A DNA stretch of 11,758 nt, from positions 1-11,758 of the forward strand of contig JALNYD010000062.1 in assembly GCA_023230025.1 (NCBI GenBank), in the 5' to 3' direction. Origin of the DNA: Candidatus Cloacimonadota bacterium (GTDB taxonomy: Bacteria > Cloacimonadota > Cloacimonadia > Cloacimonadales > Cloacimonadaceae). Made by a program: the position numbers and the translations under genes. The notes beneath the pieces were generated by a model. That model was not told where the DNA came from, did no database searches, and saw nothing but the letters and a program-made list of their open reading frames with translations. Positions 1 to 7,437 of the stretch are shown here, in pieces (the first letter of the stretch is position 1; every line of letters begins with the position of its first letter).

Positions 1-236
1 TGGATCTGGGAAAGAACTTCACTCTGGATCTTGGCTTTGGTTATGCTTTCCGGGATTATGAAGCTCTGGATCTCTTTGGTGATGCTTATTACAATGACAA
101 GATTTACACCGGGTCAAACAGCTATGAGCTGTGGCCTACTTCATACATCAATCTTCAAAACCGTGGTTGGGATAATCCCGACAAGGTAAAAGAGAATTAC
201 ATCACCCTCAACGCCGGCCTCTCCTTTGGCTGGTAA
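1..236 (+). CDS. C-terminal end of an outer-membrane beta-barrel protein (5' truncated)
   Basis: Only the last 77 residues are in the window, read from position 3 to a TAA at 234-236. The peptide alternates polar and hydrophobic or aromatic residues (for example LDLGFGYAFRDYEAL) and ends with ITLNAGLSFGW. That matches the last beta-strand and terminal aromatic residue that the BAM machinery recognises in outer-membrane barrels. The upstream part is missing, so the family (TonB-dependent receptor, OmpA-like or other) cannot be decided. The next gene starts 16 nt downstream on the same strand, so the two are probably co-transcribed. The barrel assignment rests on the C-terminal signature alone. 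Confidence 0.65.
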   Translation, partial: DLGKNFTLDLGFGYAFRDYEALDLFGDAYYNDKIYTGSNSYELWPTSYINLQNRGWDNPDKVKENYITLNAGLSFGW

Positions 237-252
237 TAGAACAGGGGTAGTT

Positions 253-1908
253 ATGCATAAATACTTTGTTTTGGCTCTGCTGCTTGCAGCACTGAGTCTG
301 GCTTTTGCCGAAGACCTCCGTCTGGACATAATGTGGTCAAACGACGTCCATGGCGGAATAGACCGGGCGCAAGCCACTTTCATGAATCCGGAGTTCCCAC
401 CCCAATTAGGAGGGGGAGCTTCAGCGGCAACTTTGATCAAGCAAGTTCGTTCCTGGGAAACTCCCAACCGGCAGTCGCTGCTGGTTGATGTGGGTGATTT
501 TTTCCAGGGCCGGCCAGTGGGAACCGTCACTCAGGGCCGAGCTGTAATTGAATACATGAATTACATCGGCTATGATGCCATGACCGTCGGAAACCATGAG
601 TTTGACATTCTGCAGGATGATCTGGAAAAAACCCTCGAACTGGCCAATTTCCCAATTCTCACCTGCAATGTGATTGATAAACGCACAGGGAAGCTACCCT
701 GGTATGCCTTCCCCTACACAATTGTCAACCGCATGGGTTTGCGCATTGGGCTTTTGGGATTTACCACTACCGATACAGAAAAGATGAGCTTCCCGGAAAA
801 CATCAAGAACATCACTTTCCTGGATGAAAAGGAAACTGTAAGCAAGTATGTGAAGATTCTGCGTGAAGAAGAACTGGTGGATCTGGTAATCGTGATAGGC
901 CATGCAGGATTGCCCTATGAGGTGGAATCAACATACCTCAGCCGCTACGATGCCCAGGGAAATCCCAAATATGAACGGCGTACAGCCCATTGGGGTTGGG
1001 ATGCTCAGGAAATAGCCCGGGAAGTGGAAGGTATTGATTTGTTTATCGGTGGCCATATTCACAAGGGAATACCCAAACCCTGGATTGATCCCTATACGCA
1101 CACCATGGTGATTCAAGGTTATGCTTATGGCTCAAATCTGGGCTTGTTGACCCTCACCATTGATCCTGAAACCAAAACGATTACCGGTTATGAATCCCCG
1201 GCCCTCCGCGAAGGTAGCATGATTACTCTATTTGAAGATCAGTTCATTCCAGATCCCGTAGCGATGGAAATGATCGAGGCTCAGGTGAAAGAAGCGGAGA
1301 AAGGCATGGATGAAGTGGTGGGGTATGCCGGAGTGCATCTATCCCGCACCAATGTTGATGCTCAATCTCCCATGGGCAATACTATCGTTGAATCCATGAA
1401 ATACATGGTGGATGCGGATTTCTCATTCCTGAACCTGGGTGGAGTTCGCGCAGAAATCAAATATGGTCCGGTTACCTACCGTGACATCTTCCAGGTGATG
1501 CCATTTGATAACATGGTAGTGAGTTTCACCTGTGATGGAGAGTTCTTGCGCCGGATCATCGAGACTCGTGTGGAGGGTTCCCGCGCCGGATTGATCGTTG
1601 CGGGAGTAAATGTTGTTTATTCCAAAGAGCGTCCCAATTTTGACCGCGTTACCAGCTTGAAGATTGGTGGGCAGCCCTGGGATCCCAAGAAGACTTATAA
1701 AGTGGTTACCACAGACTTCCTGATGCAAGGTAATGCCGGATTGAACCTGCTGATGAATGTCCCTGAGGAAAACATCACCTATCATCAGATAAATCTCCGG
1801 GATGCGATTGTGCATTACTTCAAAGAGAACTCTCCGGTAAACATCAAGATTGATGATCGCTGGAAACGCGATGATAATGCCAAACAAAGCCCAGAGATGC
1901 TGCCATGA
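253..1908 (+). CDS. Secreted 5'-nucleotidase / UshA-type metallophosphoesterase
   Basis: The 551-aa product is close in length to E. coli UshA. I chose the ATG at 253 rather than 226 because it follows AGGGG at a suitable distance and opens directly into a signal peptide (MHKYFVLALLLAALSLAFA, likely cut after A19). There is no lipobox Cys, so export to the periplasm or outside is expected. The N-terminal calcineurin-like domain shows the dimetal ligands: NDVH (30-33), GD (81-82), GNHEFD (113-118), GHAG (216-219) and GGHIH (266-270). The C-terminal 5'-nucleotidase domain (about 350-530) has MGNTIVESM, LGGVR and VMPFDN, which in the family bind and orient the nucleotide. Expected activity is hydrolysis of nucleoside 5'-phosphates, possibly also UDP-sugars or 2',3'-cyclic nucleotides; the substrate cannot be read from sequence. 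It lies 16 nt after a barrel gene and overlaps the next gene. Confidence 0.9.
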   Translation: MHKYFVLALLLAALSLAFAEDLRLDIMWSNDVHGGIDRAQATFMNPEFPPQLGGGASAATLIKQVRSWETPNRQSLLVDVGDFFQGRPVGTVTQGRAVIEYMNYIGYDAMTVGNHEFDILQDDLEKTLELANFPILTCNVIDKRTGKLPWYAFPYTIVNRMGLRIGLLGFTTTDTEKMSFPENIKNITFLDEKETVSKYVKILREEELVDLVIVIGHAGLPYEVESTYLSRYDAQGNPKYERRTAHWGWDAQEIAREVEGIDLFIGGHIHKGIPKPWIDPYTHTMVIQGYAYGSNLGLLTLTIDPETKTITGYESPALREGSMITLFEDQFIPDPVAMEMIEAQVKEAEKGMDEVVGYAGVHLSRTNVDAQSPMGNTIVESMKYMVDADFSFLNLGGVRAEIKYGPVTYRDIFQVMPFDNMVVSFTCDGEFLRRIIETRVEGSRAGLIVAGVNVVYSKERPNFDRVTSLKIGGQPWDPKKTYKVVTTDFLMQGNAGLNLLMNVPEENITYHQINLRDAIVHYFKENSPVNIKIDDRWKRDDNAKQSPEMLP

Positions 1909-2387
1909 AGATCGGGATTCTGTATCACTCTGAAACAGGGAATACAGAGCGCTTTGCGCAATCTCTGGCTGATGCCATGATAAAAGCAGGACACACTGTA
2001 AACAGCACCAAGTTGCAGACCGTGAATCCTGTCAAGAAGGCATCAGTGCGAGATTCTCAAACGATAAACTTCAGCAATCTACCGGATCTCAGTAGCTTTG
2101 ATCTGATCCTCTTCGGTGGACCGGTTTGGGCTTTTGGGCCTTCACCGGCGATTATCGCCGCGATCAAACAATGCTCTGGATTGCAGGGCAAATCCGCAAT
2201 GCCTTTTGCTACAATGGGCTTTCCAATCAGGTTTTTGGGAGGTACGTCAGCTCTGCATCAGATGAGCAAGGAGCTTGCTGCAAAGGGAGCCAGAGTGTTA
2301 CCAGGGAACGTTTGTCGCCAGATGATGAACAAGCTGGAAAGTGACATCGGAGTGGCTGTCCACAGCATCCTTAACCGCATTAAGTAA
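1905..2387 (+). CDS. Flavodoxin-like FMN-binding protein
   Basis: The 160-aa product starts with MKIGILYHSETGNTERFAQ. SETGNTE (residues 9-15) is the FMN phosphate-binding loop of flavodoxins, following the first beta-strand. FDLILFGGPVWAFGPSPAI (65-83) matches the family's third strand and FMN-isoalloxazine loop. The length suits a short-chain flavodoxin. There is no signal peptide, so it should be cytoplasmic and act as an electron carrier or quinone/WrbA-like reductase; the partner is unknown. Its ATG overlaps the nucleotidase stop as ATGA, which suggests translational coupling even though the upstream product is exported. A terminator lies just downstream, making this the last gene of the plus-strand operon. 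Confidence 0.85.
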   Translation: MKIGILYHSETGNTERFAQSLADAMIKAGHTVNSTKLQTVNPVKKASVRDSQTINFSNLPDLSSFDLILFGGPVWAFGPSPAIIAAIKQCSGLQGKSAMPFATMGFPIRFLGGTSALHQMSKELAAKGARVLPGNVCRQMMNKLESDIGVAVHSILNRIK

Positions 2388-2410
2388 TAGTCAATTAGAT
2401 AAGACATCAT

Positions 2411-2440
2411 GGCCTTGCATTGCGCAGGGCCTTTTGTTTT
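2411..2440 (+). terminator. Intrinsic terminator of the nucleotidase-flavodoxin operon
   Basis: The stem GGCCTTGC (2411-2418) pairs with GCAGGGCC (2424-2431) around a 5-nt loop, with one T-G wobble. It is followed by TTTTGTTTT. It starts 23 nt after the flavodoxin stop codon. Confidence 0.85.
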
Positions 2441-2490
2441 GGGATGTACAGGAGCTCGCCGAAGCGCTCATTGCCTCATCAGGAGTAATA

Positions 2491-2588
2491 TCGTGTTTAG
2501 TTTGAAATGACATAATCCATGCCCAGCCCACCACCCAATATTGTATGGGGCTCCGCTCCATGCCCCGGCAAGATTATGTCATTTCAAA
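2491..2588. repeat. MITE-like palindromic element, complete copy
   Basis: The core is bounded by a perfect 17-bp inverted repeat, TTTGAAATGACATAATC at 2501-2517 and its reverse complement at 2572-2588. Between the arms are two adjacent hairpins: CCCAATA/TATGGGG (2534-2550, one mismatch, loop TTG) and ATGGGGC/GCTCCAT (2545-2561, one wobble, loop TCC). They share bases, so they are alternatives. Positions 2491-2540 recur at 10955-11004 with one mismatch, so this is a dispersed repeat. It has no coding capacity and sits between two convergent terminators. It could be a non-autonomous transposable element or a REP-like structured repeat; no target-site duplication is evident. Confidence 0.7.
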
Positions 2589-2607
2589 GTGGAAACTGCA
2601 TAATAGG

Positions 2608-2632
2608 AAAAAGGCTGCCCGAAAGCAGCCTT
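2608..2632 (-). terminator. Intrinsic terminator of the purS-to-376-aa operon
   Basis: Read on the minus strand, AAGGCTGC pairs with GCAGCCTT (2611-2618 and 2625-2632 on the plus strand) around a TTTCGG loop. It runs into a T tract covering 2608-2612. It begins 27 nt beyond the stop codon of the 376-aa gene, the last gene of the minus-strand operon. Confidence 0.85.
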
Positions 2633-2659
2633 GATGGATGTATTTCTAATGCTTGATGG

Positions 2660-3790
2660 TTAGGATTCGATTACTTCTACATTGGCACGGGGCAGACTGA
2701 TCTTGGTGCCATCATCAAACTCAGCTTCCATAATGCGCACCAGGGTTTCGGATTCTACCATGGTGAGCTCTTCCGGAAGGGCAGTGACTTTGGCTATGCG
2801 GCCAAAATGAGGCTGACGGATTATCCGCACCAGGGTCCCAATCTCCAGGACGGGCAGGCTTGCTTCTTTGGAAACGAGCTCATTCTCATCAAAATCCAGA
2901 GGGATAATGATTTCCGGACGGATCACTCCGGCACGAATCTGGGTATGTCCATGAACGGAGGCTTTTTTACCATCAAATTGCTTGAGCAGATTGAAGGTCT
3001 TATCTGCCATTTTAATCTTGCCAAATCCCTCGGTGCAGATGATAGTGATGCCAACGTTTTCATGTCCGGTAATGGCGACTCCGATATCATAACCGAGAAG
3101 CTTTTTGATATCCTGATCGTCGATCCCGCCGGTGATAATGGCTTTTACCCCGTGTTTGCGGGCAATATCAATCACAAAGAAGGGAACGAAGCTCCCAGCT
3201 ACTAAGATTTTATCCCGGCAGCTATCGTCGATCTTTCCGGCATCCAATTCGTCATCTGGAGTATCGGCAAGCATTTTGAGCTCGCCCAGAGTTTCGTCAC
3301 CAATTCCAAAGATCCCCTGAATATAGGCACTCTTGTTTTCGATGACCACGCCTTCGCCTTCGATAACCTCGGTTACCATCCCATCCAGAAACGCTTTCAC
3401 TTGCACAGGGATCCGTGGTTCACGCAGCAAAACCTGTCCGGTTACTGCGGATATGTTTTCCACTTCACCATCGACAGGAGAACGTACTTCACTCTTGAAA
3501 AGACCCAGTCCAAAGAGTCCTTTATTCTCTGCCAGCACGGTTTTTTTGGTAATCTGATCTCCGGGTTTGATCTTGATATATTGTAACAACTGGGCAGGTG
3601 TAACGCCCAATTTGTTGGCCAGGTTGAAGGGAACTACTTTTCCAGGCAGGAGGGTTTGCGCAACCACGTCATCGCCTTTGACCTTGGCACCTTTTTTGAC
3701 TAGAACCTCTCCTTTGAGAGGCAGAATGCGCTCTTTGCGCAGGATGATGCTATCGGTAACGGTTAATCCGGCAGAATATGCTTGTCCCAT
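2660..3790 (-). CDS. Conserved-looking unknown protein with barrel-sandwich and KOW-like segments, next to MutL
   Basis: The 376-aa product has no signal peptide or membrane segment. The ATG at 3790 has an excellent AGGAGG four bases upstream and lies 8 nt after the mutL stop. Residues 23-50 (LPLKGEVLVKKGAKVKGDD) and 73-123 (IKPGD...SPVDGEVENISAVTGQVLL) resemble lipoyl/biotinyl or RnfC-type barrel-sandwich hairpins. No biotinyl- or lipoyl-lysine motif is apparent, so the fold may be structural rather than prosthetic. Residues 194-255 (KILVAGSFVPFFVIDIARK, IITGGIDDQDIKKLLGYD) look like an alpha/beta domain. The C-terminus (about 317-373) has GTLVRIIRQPHFGRIAKV and ends LPRANVEVIE, resembling a KOW-type SH3 barrel. 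Function is not known. The tight link to MutL suggests a shared complex, perhaps one handling a cofactor-dependent mutase; that is inference. Confidence 0.8.
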   Translation of the reverse strand: MGQAYSAGLTVTDSIILRKERILPLKGEVLVKKGAKVKGDDVVAQTLLPGKVVPFNLANKLGVTPAQLLQYIKIKPGDQITKKTVLAENKGLFGLGLFKSEVRSPVDGEVENISAVTGQVLLREPRIPVQVKAFLDGMVTEVIEGEGVVIENKSAYIQGIFGIGDETLGELKMLADTPDDELDAGKIDDSCRDKILVAGSFVPFFVIDIARKHGVKAIITGGIDDQDIKKLLGYDIGVAITGHENVGITIICTEGFGKIKMADKTFNLLKQFDGKKASVHGHTQIRAGVIRPEIIIPLDFDENELVSKEASLPVLEIGTLVRIIRQPHFGRIAKVTALPEELTMVESETLVRIMEAEFDDGTKISLPRANVEVIES

Positions 3791-3798
3791 TGTTCCTC

Positions 3799-5661
3799 CT
3801 ATACCAGAATATCTTCGGGATACGCGTCAAGTTCTCGCATCCACTTTTTGAGTGATTGGATTCGCTCAGTTTTCTCTTCGGGCAGAGCGAATGGTTGACG
3901 TCCCCGGGTGTCGATCACAATACCCACTGTGCCGCCGTGAAGCTCGATTTCCAGTTCTTTTGCCTTTTCGCTGTTCAGGGTGAGGCCGCCCCGGGTTTTC
4001 AGGGTGGCTTTTGCAACTTGATCAACGGGGCAGGGAATCAGGCGCAGCTCGCCAAAGGGGATATCTTCTTCAAACTTCTTTCCATCGGGTAAATCAAGCT
4101 TGACATATAGGGCTGGTTTGCCATATTTACCTTTGCCAACAGGGGCTACGCAACTTCCCAGATATACCATGCAGTCTTTGCGGAACACTTCTGTGGCGGC
4201 TTTGGGGCTGATTTCAGAGAGAACGCCCAGATGTGGCATCATAAAGATGCTATCGACGGCTAAACGGGTGATTCCTTCCGGGAGGAAGGCGTCAATCAGC
4301 ATCATCACAGTCTGATTGCGGCGCGGAGCATGTGAAAGCACTCCACCGCTGCCTACCAGTAGGTTCAGGGTCATCAGATTGACGATTGTTGCTCCCGAGG
4401 TGGATTGGCTGAATGCTTCAGAGATGTCACGTTGTTTCTGCATACCCTTGAGGCTGCTGGCAAACTCCTTGTGTTGTTCAAAAGCGAGGCGCAGAGCTTC
4501 CTTGGCAATGGCTTGTTCCAAAACCAGTTCCTGCAACAGTGATGGTATCGTCGTGGGGCGGATCATCTTGTTTTTGATCATGTTTCGAAGTTCGCTTTCA
4601 TCCAAATCAAAGGGAACCCAACGCATGATGTTTTTCAGACCACTGGAGGCCAGCACATTGGAAATACTATAACTCATACCCAGGTTTGCACTCACGGTAC
4701 GGTTGAAGATATACTCTTCGGTGAAAACGCTGAATACGTCAGTAGTGGCTCCACCGATATCCACACCTACAACTTCAATCTGCTCGTCTTTGGCGATTGT
4801 TTGCATGATGTTGCCTACCGCAGCGGGAGTTGGCATAATGGGAACCTGCTGCAGATCCGGTCCTTTGGTCCATTCCATCAATTTGTTATAGCCAGGAGCT
4901 TGCTGCATCACGTGTTCCATGAAAATGTCATGAATCTTGTCCCTGGCAGGTCCCAGGTTTTCAGTCTCCAGCTTTGGTCGCAGATTATCAGTGATGATCA
5001 GATCAACTTTCTTGGCGAGAGTGTTTTTGATTTCTTCCTGAGCCTCAACGTTACCGGCATAAATTACAGGAAGCTTGTAAGAGGAACCCAAACGAGGCTT
5101 GGGATCGGCGCCTGAAACCAGCTCTGCCATTTCCACTACGTGCTTGATGGTTCCGCCATCTTCACCACCTGCCATCAGGATCATATCCGGACGCAGGTGA
5201 CGGATGCGTTCGATCTTCTCGTGGTTCATACGTTTGTCGTTGCTGGCGATCAAGTCCATCACGATGGCACCTGCACCAAGGGCTGCGCGTTCGGCACTTT
5301 CCCCGGTCATGGAGGCTACCACACCAGTAACCATCATCTGCAAACCACCACCGGCTGAAGAAGTGGATACATAGGCATCAACGCCCACATCGCCTTTGCG
5401 GGGGATGATAAAGTTTCCATCTTCCATGAACTTGATGTTGGGATTGTTGTACTTCAGACGTGCCAGTTCCTCAAGCTCCTGAGTGGCGTTGATCACGCCT
5501 TTGGTCACGTCATTCAGGGGGGCTTCCACAGTGGTGGGAGCTTCACCACGGATGGTTTGGCGATATTCGCCATCAACGTATTCGATCAAGATCGCCTTGG
5601 TGGTCGTGCTGCCACAGTCAGTAGCAACAATGCGCGTAAGGCGTTTTTCATCGTATTGCAT
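3799..5661 (-). CDS. mutL: MutL/GlmL-family ASKHA ATPase (glutamate mutase accessory protein family)
   Basis: The 620-aa product begins MQYDEKRLTR after GGAGG with a 4-nt spacer. It carries actin/Hsp70-like nucleotide-binding signatures: phosphate-1 loop ATDCGSTTTK (13-22) and phosphate-2 loop VDIGGATTD (300-308). Further glycine-rich motifs fit the MutL/GlmL family: STSSAGGGLQ (99-108), LMAGGEDGG (162-170) and LLVGSGGVLSHAPR (434-447). In Clostridium, the GlmL/MutL gene lies between the glutamate mutase subunits and the protein is thought to protect or reactivate the B12 enzyme. This is not the mismatch-repair MutL, which has a GHKL ATPase. No mutase gene (glmS, glmE, ornithine or lysine aminomutase) is in the window. 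Its neighbours are a 132-aa unknown 11 nt upstream and the 376-aa unknown 8 nt downstream. The client enzyme is therefore unknown. Confidence 0.88.
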   Translation of the reverse strand: MQYDEKRLTRIVATDCGSTTTKAILIEYVDGEYRQTIRGEAPTTVEAPLNDVTKGVINATQELEELARLKYNNPNIKFMEDGNFIIPRKGDVGVDAYVSTSSAGGGLQMMVTGVVASMTGESAERAALGAGAIVMDLIASNDKRMNHEKIERIRHLRPDMILMAGGEDGGTIKHVVEMAELVSGADPKPRLGSSYKLPVIYAGNVEAQEEIKNTLAKKVDLIITDNLRPKLETENLGPARDKIHDIFMEHVMQQAPGYNKLMEWTKGPDLQQVPIMPTPAAVGNIMQTIAKDEQIEVVGVDIGGATTDVFSVFTEEYIFNRTVSANLGMSYSISNVLASSGLKNIMRWVPFDLDESELRNMIKNKMIRPTTIPSLLQELVLEQAIAKEALRLAFEQHKEFASSLKGMQKQRDISEAFSQSTSGATIVNLMTLNLLVGSGGVLSHAPRRNQTVMMLIDAFLPEGITRLAVDSIFMMPHLGVLSEISPKAATEVFRKDCMVYLGSCVAPVGKGKYGKPALYVKLDLPDGKKFEEDIPFGELRLIPCPVDQVAKATLKTRGGLTLNSEKAKELEIELHGGTVGIVIDTRGRQPFALPEEKTERIQSLKKWMRELDAYPEDILV

Positions 5662-5672
5662 ATATCCTCCGC

Positions 5673-6071
5673 TTATTCAGCTTTATTCTTGGATTTAAAG
5701 ATTCTTGATAATCTGGCTTTCCAGAGATTCTTCCGGCGTTTACTCTTCAATCTGGCTTCAGCCCGGCGTTCCCGGTTCAGCTCTTCATCCAGCTCGTCAA
5801 TGCGTTTCACCAGAGCTTTGATGTTCTCTTCCTTTTGGATCATCAGGGCAAAACGCTGATACTTTTGGGAATCAAAGATGATCTCGGCAAAAGGAAGCAC
5901 GAAATACATGGCTTGACTGCCAATGCTGTGCAGGGGATGCAGGGATTCGATCAGCATAATCCCTGCCGGGGCCAGACCTCTGACAGCGATGAAGCGCGCT
6001 ACTTTCTCGATCAATTCGTGAGCTTCTTCGTTGCTGATACTGGTTCGTATTTCCTGATATTCGTAAGCCAT
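5673..6071 (-). CDS. Small unknown protein with a basic coiled-coil tail
   Basis: The 132-aa product has no recognisable named domain. Residues 16-80 form a hydrophobic helical segment containing GLAPAGIMLIESLHPLHS (32-49), IGSQAMYFVLPF (50-61) and a DSQKYQRFALMIQKEENI stretch (67-84). This is not clearly a membrane span. Residues 80-132 are charged and helical, probably a coiled coil (ALVKRIDELDEELNRERRAE) ending in a Lys/Arg-rich tail. The start is 5 nt after the comF stop and the stop is 11 nt before the mutL ATG. Its own Shine-Dalgarno is weak (AGGG about 10 nt upstream, inside comF), so coupling to comF translation is likely. The PA-x-I-M-L-x-E-S-x-x-P-L pattern looks conserved, and I recall similar small proteins elsewhere but cannot name a family. 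A scaffold or MutL partner role is speculation. Confidence 0.75.
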   Translation of the reverse strand: MAYEYQEIRTSISNEEAHELIEKVARFIAVRGLAPAGIMLIESLHPLHSIGSQAMYFVLPFAEIIFDSQKYQRFALMIQKEENIKALVKRIDELDEELNRERRAEARLKSKRRKNLWKARLSRIFKSKNKAE

Positions 6072-6076
6072 AATAA

Positions 6077-6799
6077 TTACGCCCTGCAGGCTGTCAAGCC
6101 CAAGACTTTGGCAGCTCCAGCCTGATGCAGGCTTTTACTTATCTCGTTGAGTGTGCTTCCGGTGGTAAACACGTCATCAACCAGGATGATTTGTTTCCCG
6201 TTTAAGGATTTGTTCGGATATGCCCGGAAGGCACCTTGCAGGTTGTGCAGCCGTTGATCTTTATGCAGCATAGTCTGGCTGGCTGTATAGCGACGGCGTT
6301 TCACCGCTTTGATATATTTAATCCCTGTCAGTTTAGCGATTCTACGGGCTATCAGTTCGCTCTGGTTATAGCCTCTTTCGCGCTTTCTGACCGCATGCAG
6401 GGGTACTGCAGTGATGTAATCGCTTTGTTTATAATGGGCGTCATTGTTTACAAAAGCAGCCATGCCTGAGGCCAGAAATCCAGCTCCTCTAGTGTGTTCT
6501 CTGTACTTGAGGTTGTGGATCAAATCGGTGAGGGGAGACTCATAATAAAATACCGAATGAGATCGGTCAAAATCATACTTAAACTCACTGCAGGCAGGAC
6601 AAACACCGTCTTCCATGGCTAACCCGCATTTGGGACAGCCATTTGGGGGAATCAGCTTGATCCTGGCCTGGCAAGAGGGACAGAGAATCGATTCGGCATC
6701 CAGCAAGCTCTCGTGGCAGCCGAGACATACAGGCGGGATCAATAGATTAATTCCGGCCATCAAAGTATCTTTCAAGAGCTTGAAATATCTTCCGGCCAT
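6077..6799 (-). CDS. comF: ComF-family phosphoribosyltransferase-like protein
   Basis: The 240-aa product has the usual ComF layout. An N-terminal zinc-ribbon-like region has four Cys pairs (C25/C28, C40/C43, C55/C58, C67/C70). A type I phosphoribosyltransferase domain follows, with the PRPP-binding loop IILVDDVFTTGST (204-216), TAVPLHAVRKRERGYNQSELIA (about 130-151, the ComF signature) and the SQTMLHKDQR segment. In naturally competent bacteria ComF acts in the cytosol on incoming DNA, with PriA and DprA; the reaction it catalyses is not settled. The ATG at 6799 gives a 53-nt overlap with purQ but has no properly spaced Shine-Dalgarno. An in-frame ATG at 6760 (Met14, MAGINLLIPPVC) has a weak GAAAG upstream and cuts the overlap to 14 nt. 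Both leave the domains intact, and I cannot choose firmly. It sits 5 nt before the 132-aa gene. Confidence 0.9.
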   Translation of the reverse strand: MAGRYFKLLKDTLMAGINLLIPPVCLGCHESLLDAESILCPSCQARIKLIPPNGCPKCGLAMEDGVCPACSEFKYDFDRSHSVFYYESPLTDLIHNLKYREHTRGAGFLASGMAAFVNNDAHYKQSDYITAVPLHAVRKRERGYNQSELIARRIAKLTGIKYIKAVKRRRYTASQTMLHKDQRLHNLQGAFRAYPNKSLNGKQIILVDDVFTTGSTLNEISKSLHQAGAAKVLGLTACRA

Positions 6800-7436
6800 C
6801 CTGACTGCTCACACTATCTGTGGCTGCACGTTCGGGATGTGGCATCATCCCCAACACATTGCGTTTTGTATTTATGATCCCGGCAATGTTGTCAATCGCA
6901 CCATTGGGATTGTCCTGATATTCACCCTGGACATCGCAATAACGGAACAAGACCTGATCGTTGTCCTGAAGGCTGTTCAAACCGGACTCGTCGATGAAGT
7001 AATTGCCTTCTTTGTGGGCAATTGGTATATCCAAAATAGTACCTGGCTCTATTCCTTTACTGAAGGGACTATTTGAAGTTTCCACCCTGATGAACTGGTG
7101 TTTACAGATAAACTTCAGATCAGAGTTCATCAGTAGCGTTCCGGGAAGTAAACCGGTTTCGGTCAGGATTTGAAAGCCATTGCAAATCCCCATCACCAAT
7201 CCTCCGCGATTGGCAAAAGCCAGCACTTCATTAACAATGGGTGAAAAACGGGCTAAAGCTCCGCAACGCAGATAGTCTCCATAGGAAAAACCACCCGGCA
7301 GGATCACCAGGTCGGGATCTTCAAGATCATGATCCTTGTGCCAGATCAGCTTAGCATCATGTGCTCTGCTCTTGAATACTTCATAGGCATCATGATCGCA
7401 ATTTGAGCCGGGGAAAGTGATCACGCTTACTCGCAA
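6747..7436 (-). CDS. purQ: Phosphoribosylformylglycinamidine synthase glutaminase subunit PurQ
   Basis: The 229-aa product matches the usual PurQ length. It is the class I glutamine amidotransferase that feeds ammonia to PurL for FGAR-to-FGAM conversion in de novo purine synthesis. Visible motifs are FPGSNCDHDAYEV (8-20), the oxyanion region LPGGFSYGDYLRCG (46-59), nucleophile Cys85 in MGICNGFQ, and the His200/Glu202 pair in MMPHPERA. I set the start at TTG 7436: PurQ homology begins at LRVSVITF, and GGAG lies 7 nt upstream. An in-frame ATG at 7583 would add 49 residues that are just purS read in another frame. The TTG begins one base after the purS stop. The 3' end overlaps comF by 14 or 53 nt. 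Confidence 0.93.
   Translation of the reverse strand: MRVSVITFPGSNCDHDAYEVFKSRAHDAKLIWHKDHDLEDPDLVILPGGFSYGDYLRCGALARFSPIVNEVLAFANRGGLVMGICNGFQILTETGLLPGTLLMNSDLKFICKHQFIRVETSNSPFSKGIEPGTILDIPIAHKEGNYFIDESGLNSLQDNDQVLFRYCDVQGEYQDNPNGAIDNIAGIINTKRNVLGMMPHPERAATDSVSSQDGRKIFQALERYFDGRN
6751..6800. repeat. 11-bp direct repeat flanking a small palindrome at the purQ-comF overlap
   Basis: TTCCGGCCATC occurs at 6751-6761 and again at 6790-6800, 39 bp apart, so exactly 13 codons. Each copy supplies one of the two candidate comF start codons on the minus strand. Between them lies TTTCAAGAGCTTGAAA (6770-6785), a stem-loop. In the purQ frame the same bases encode the DGR repeats near the C-terminus. 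Confidence 0.6.
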
Positions 7437-7437
7437 C

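Noticed and set aside
226..252. Nine-residue extension of the nucleotidase from the ATG at 226
   Set aside because: It overlaps the upstream coding end and would precede a clean signal peptide. The ATG at 253 has AGGGG upstream.
1423..1887. 154-aa minus-strand open frame opposite the nucleotidase
   Set aside because: It is a shadow of a confidently identified gene, with no recognisable domain and no operon context.
3799..5661. Mismatch-repair MutL
   Set aside because: The protein has ASKHA-type DCGSTTTK and DIGGATTD loops, not the GHKL ATPase motifs of the repair protein. Only the name is shared.
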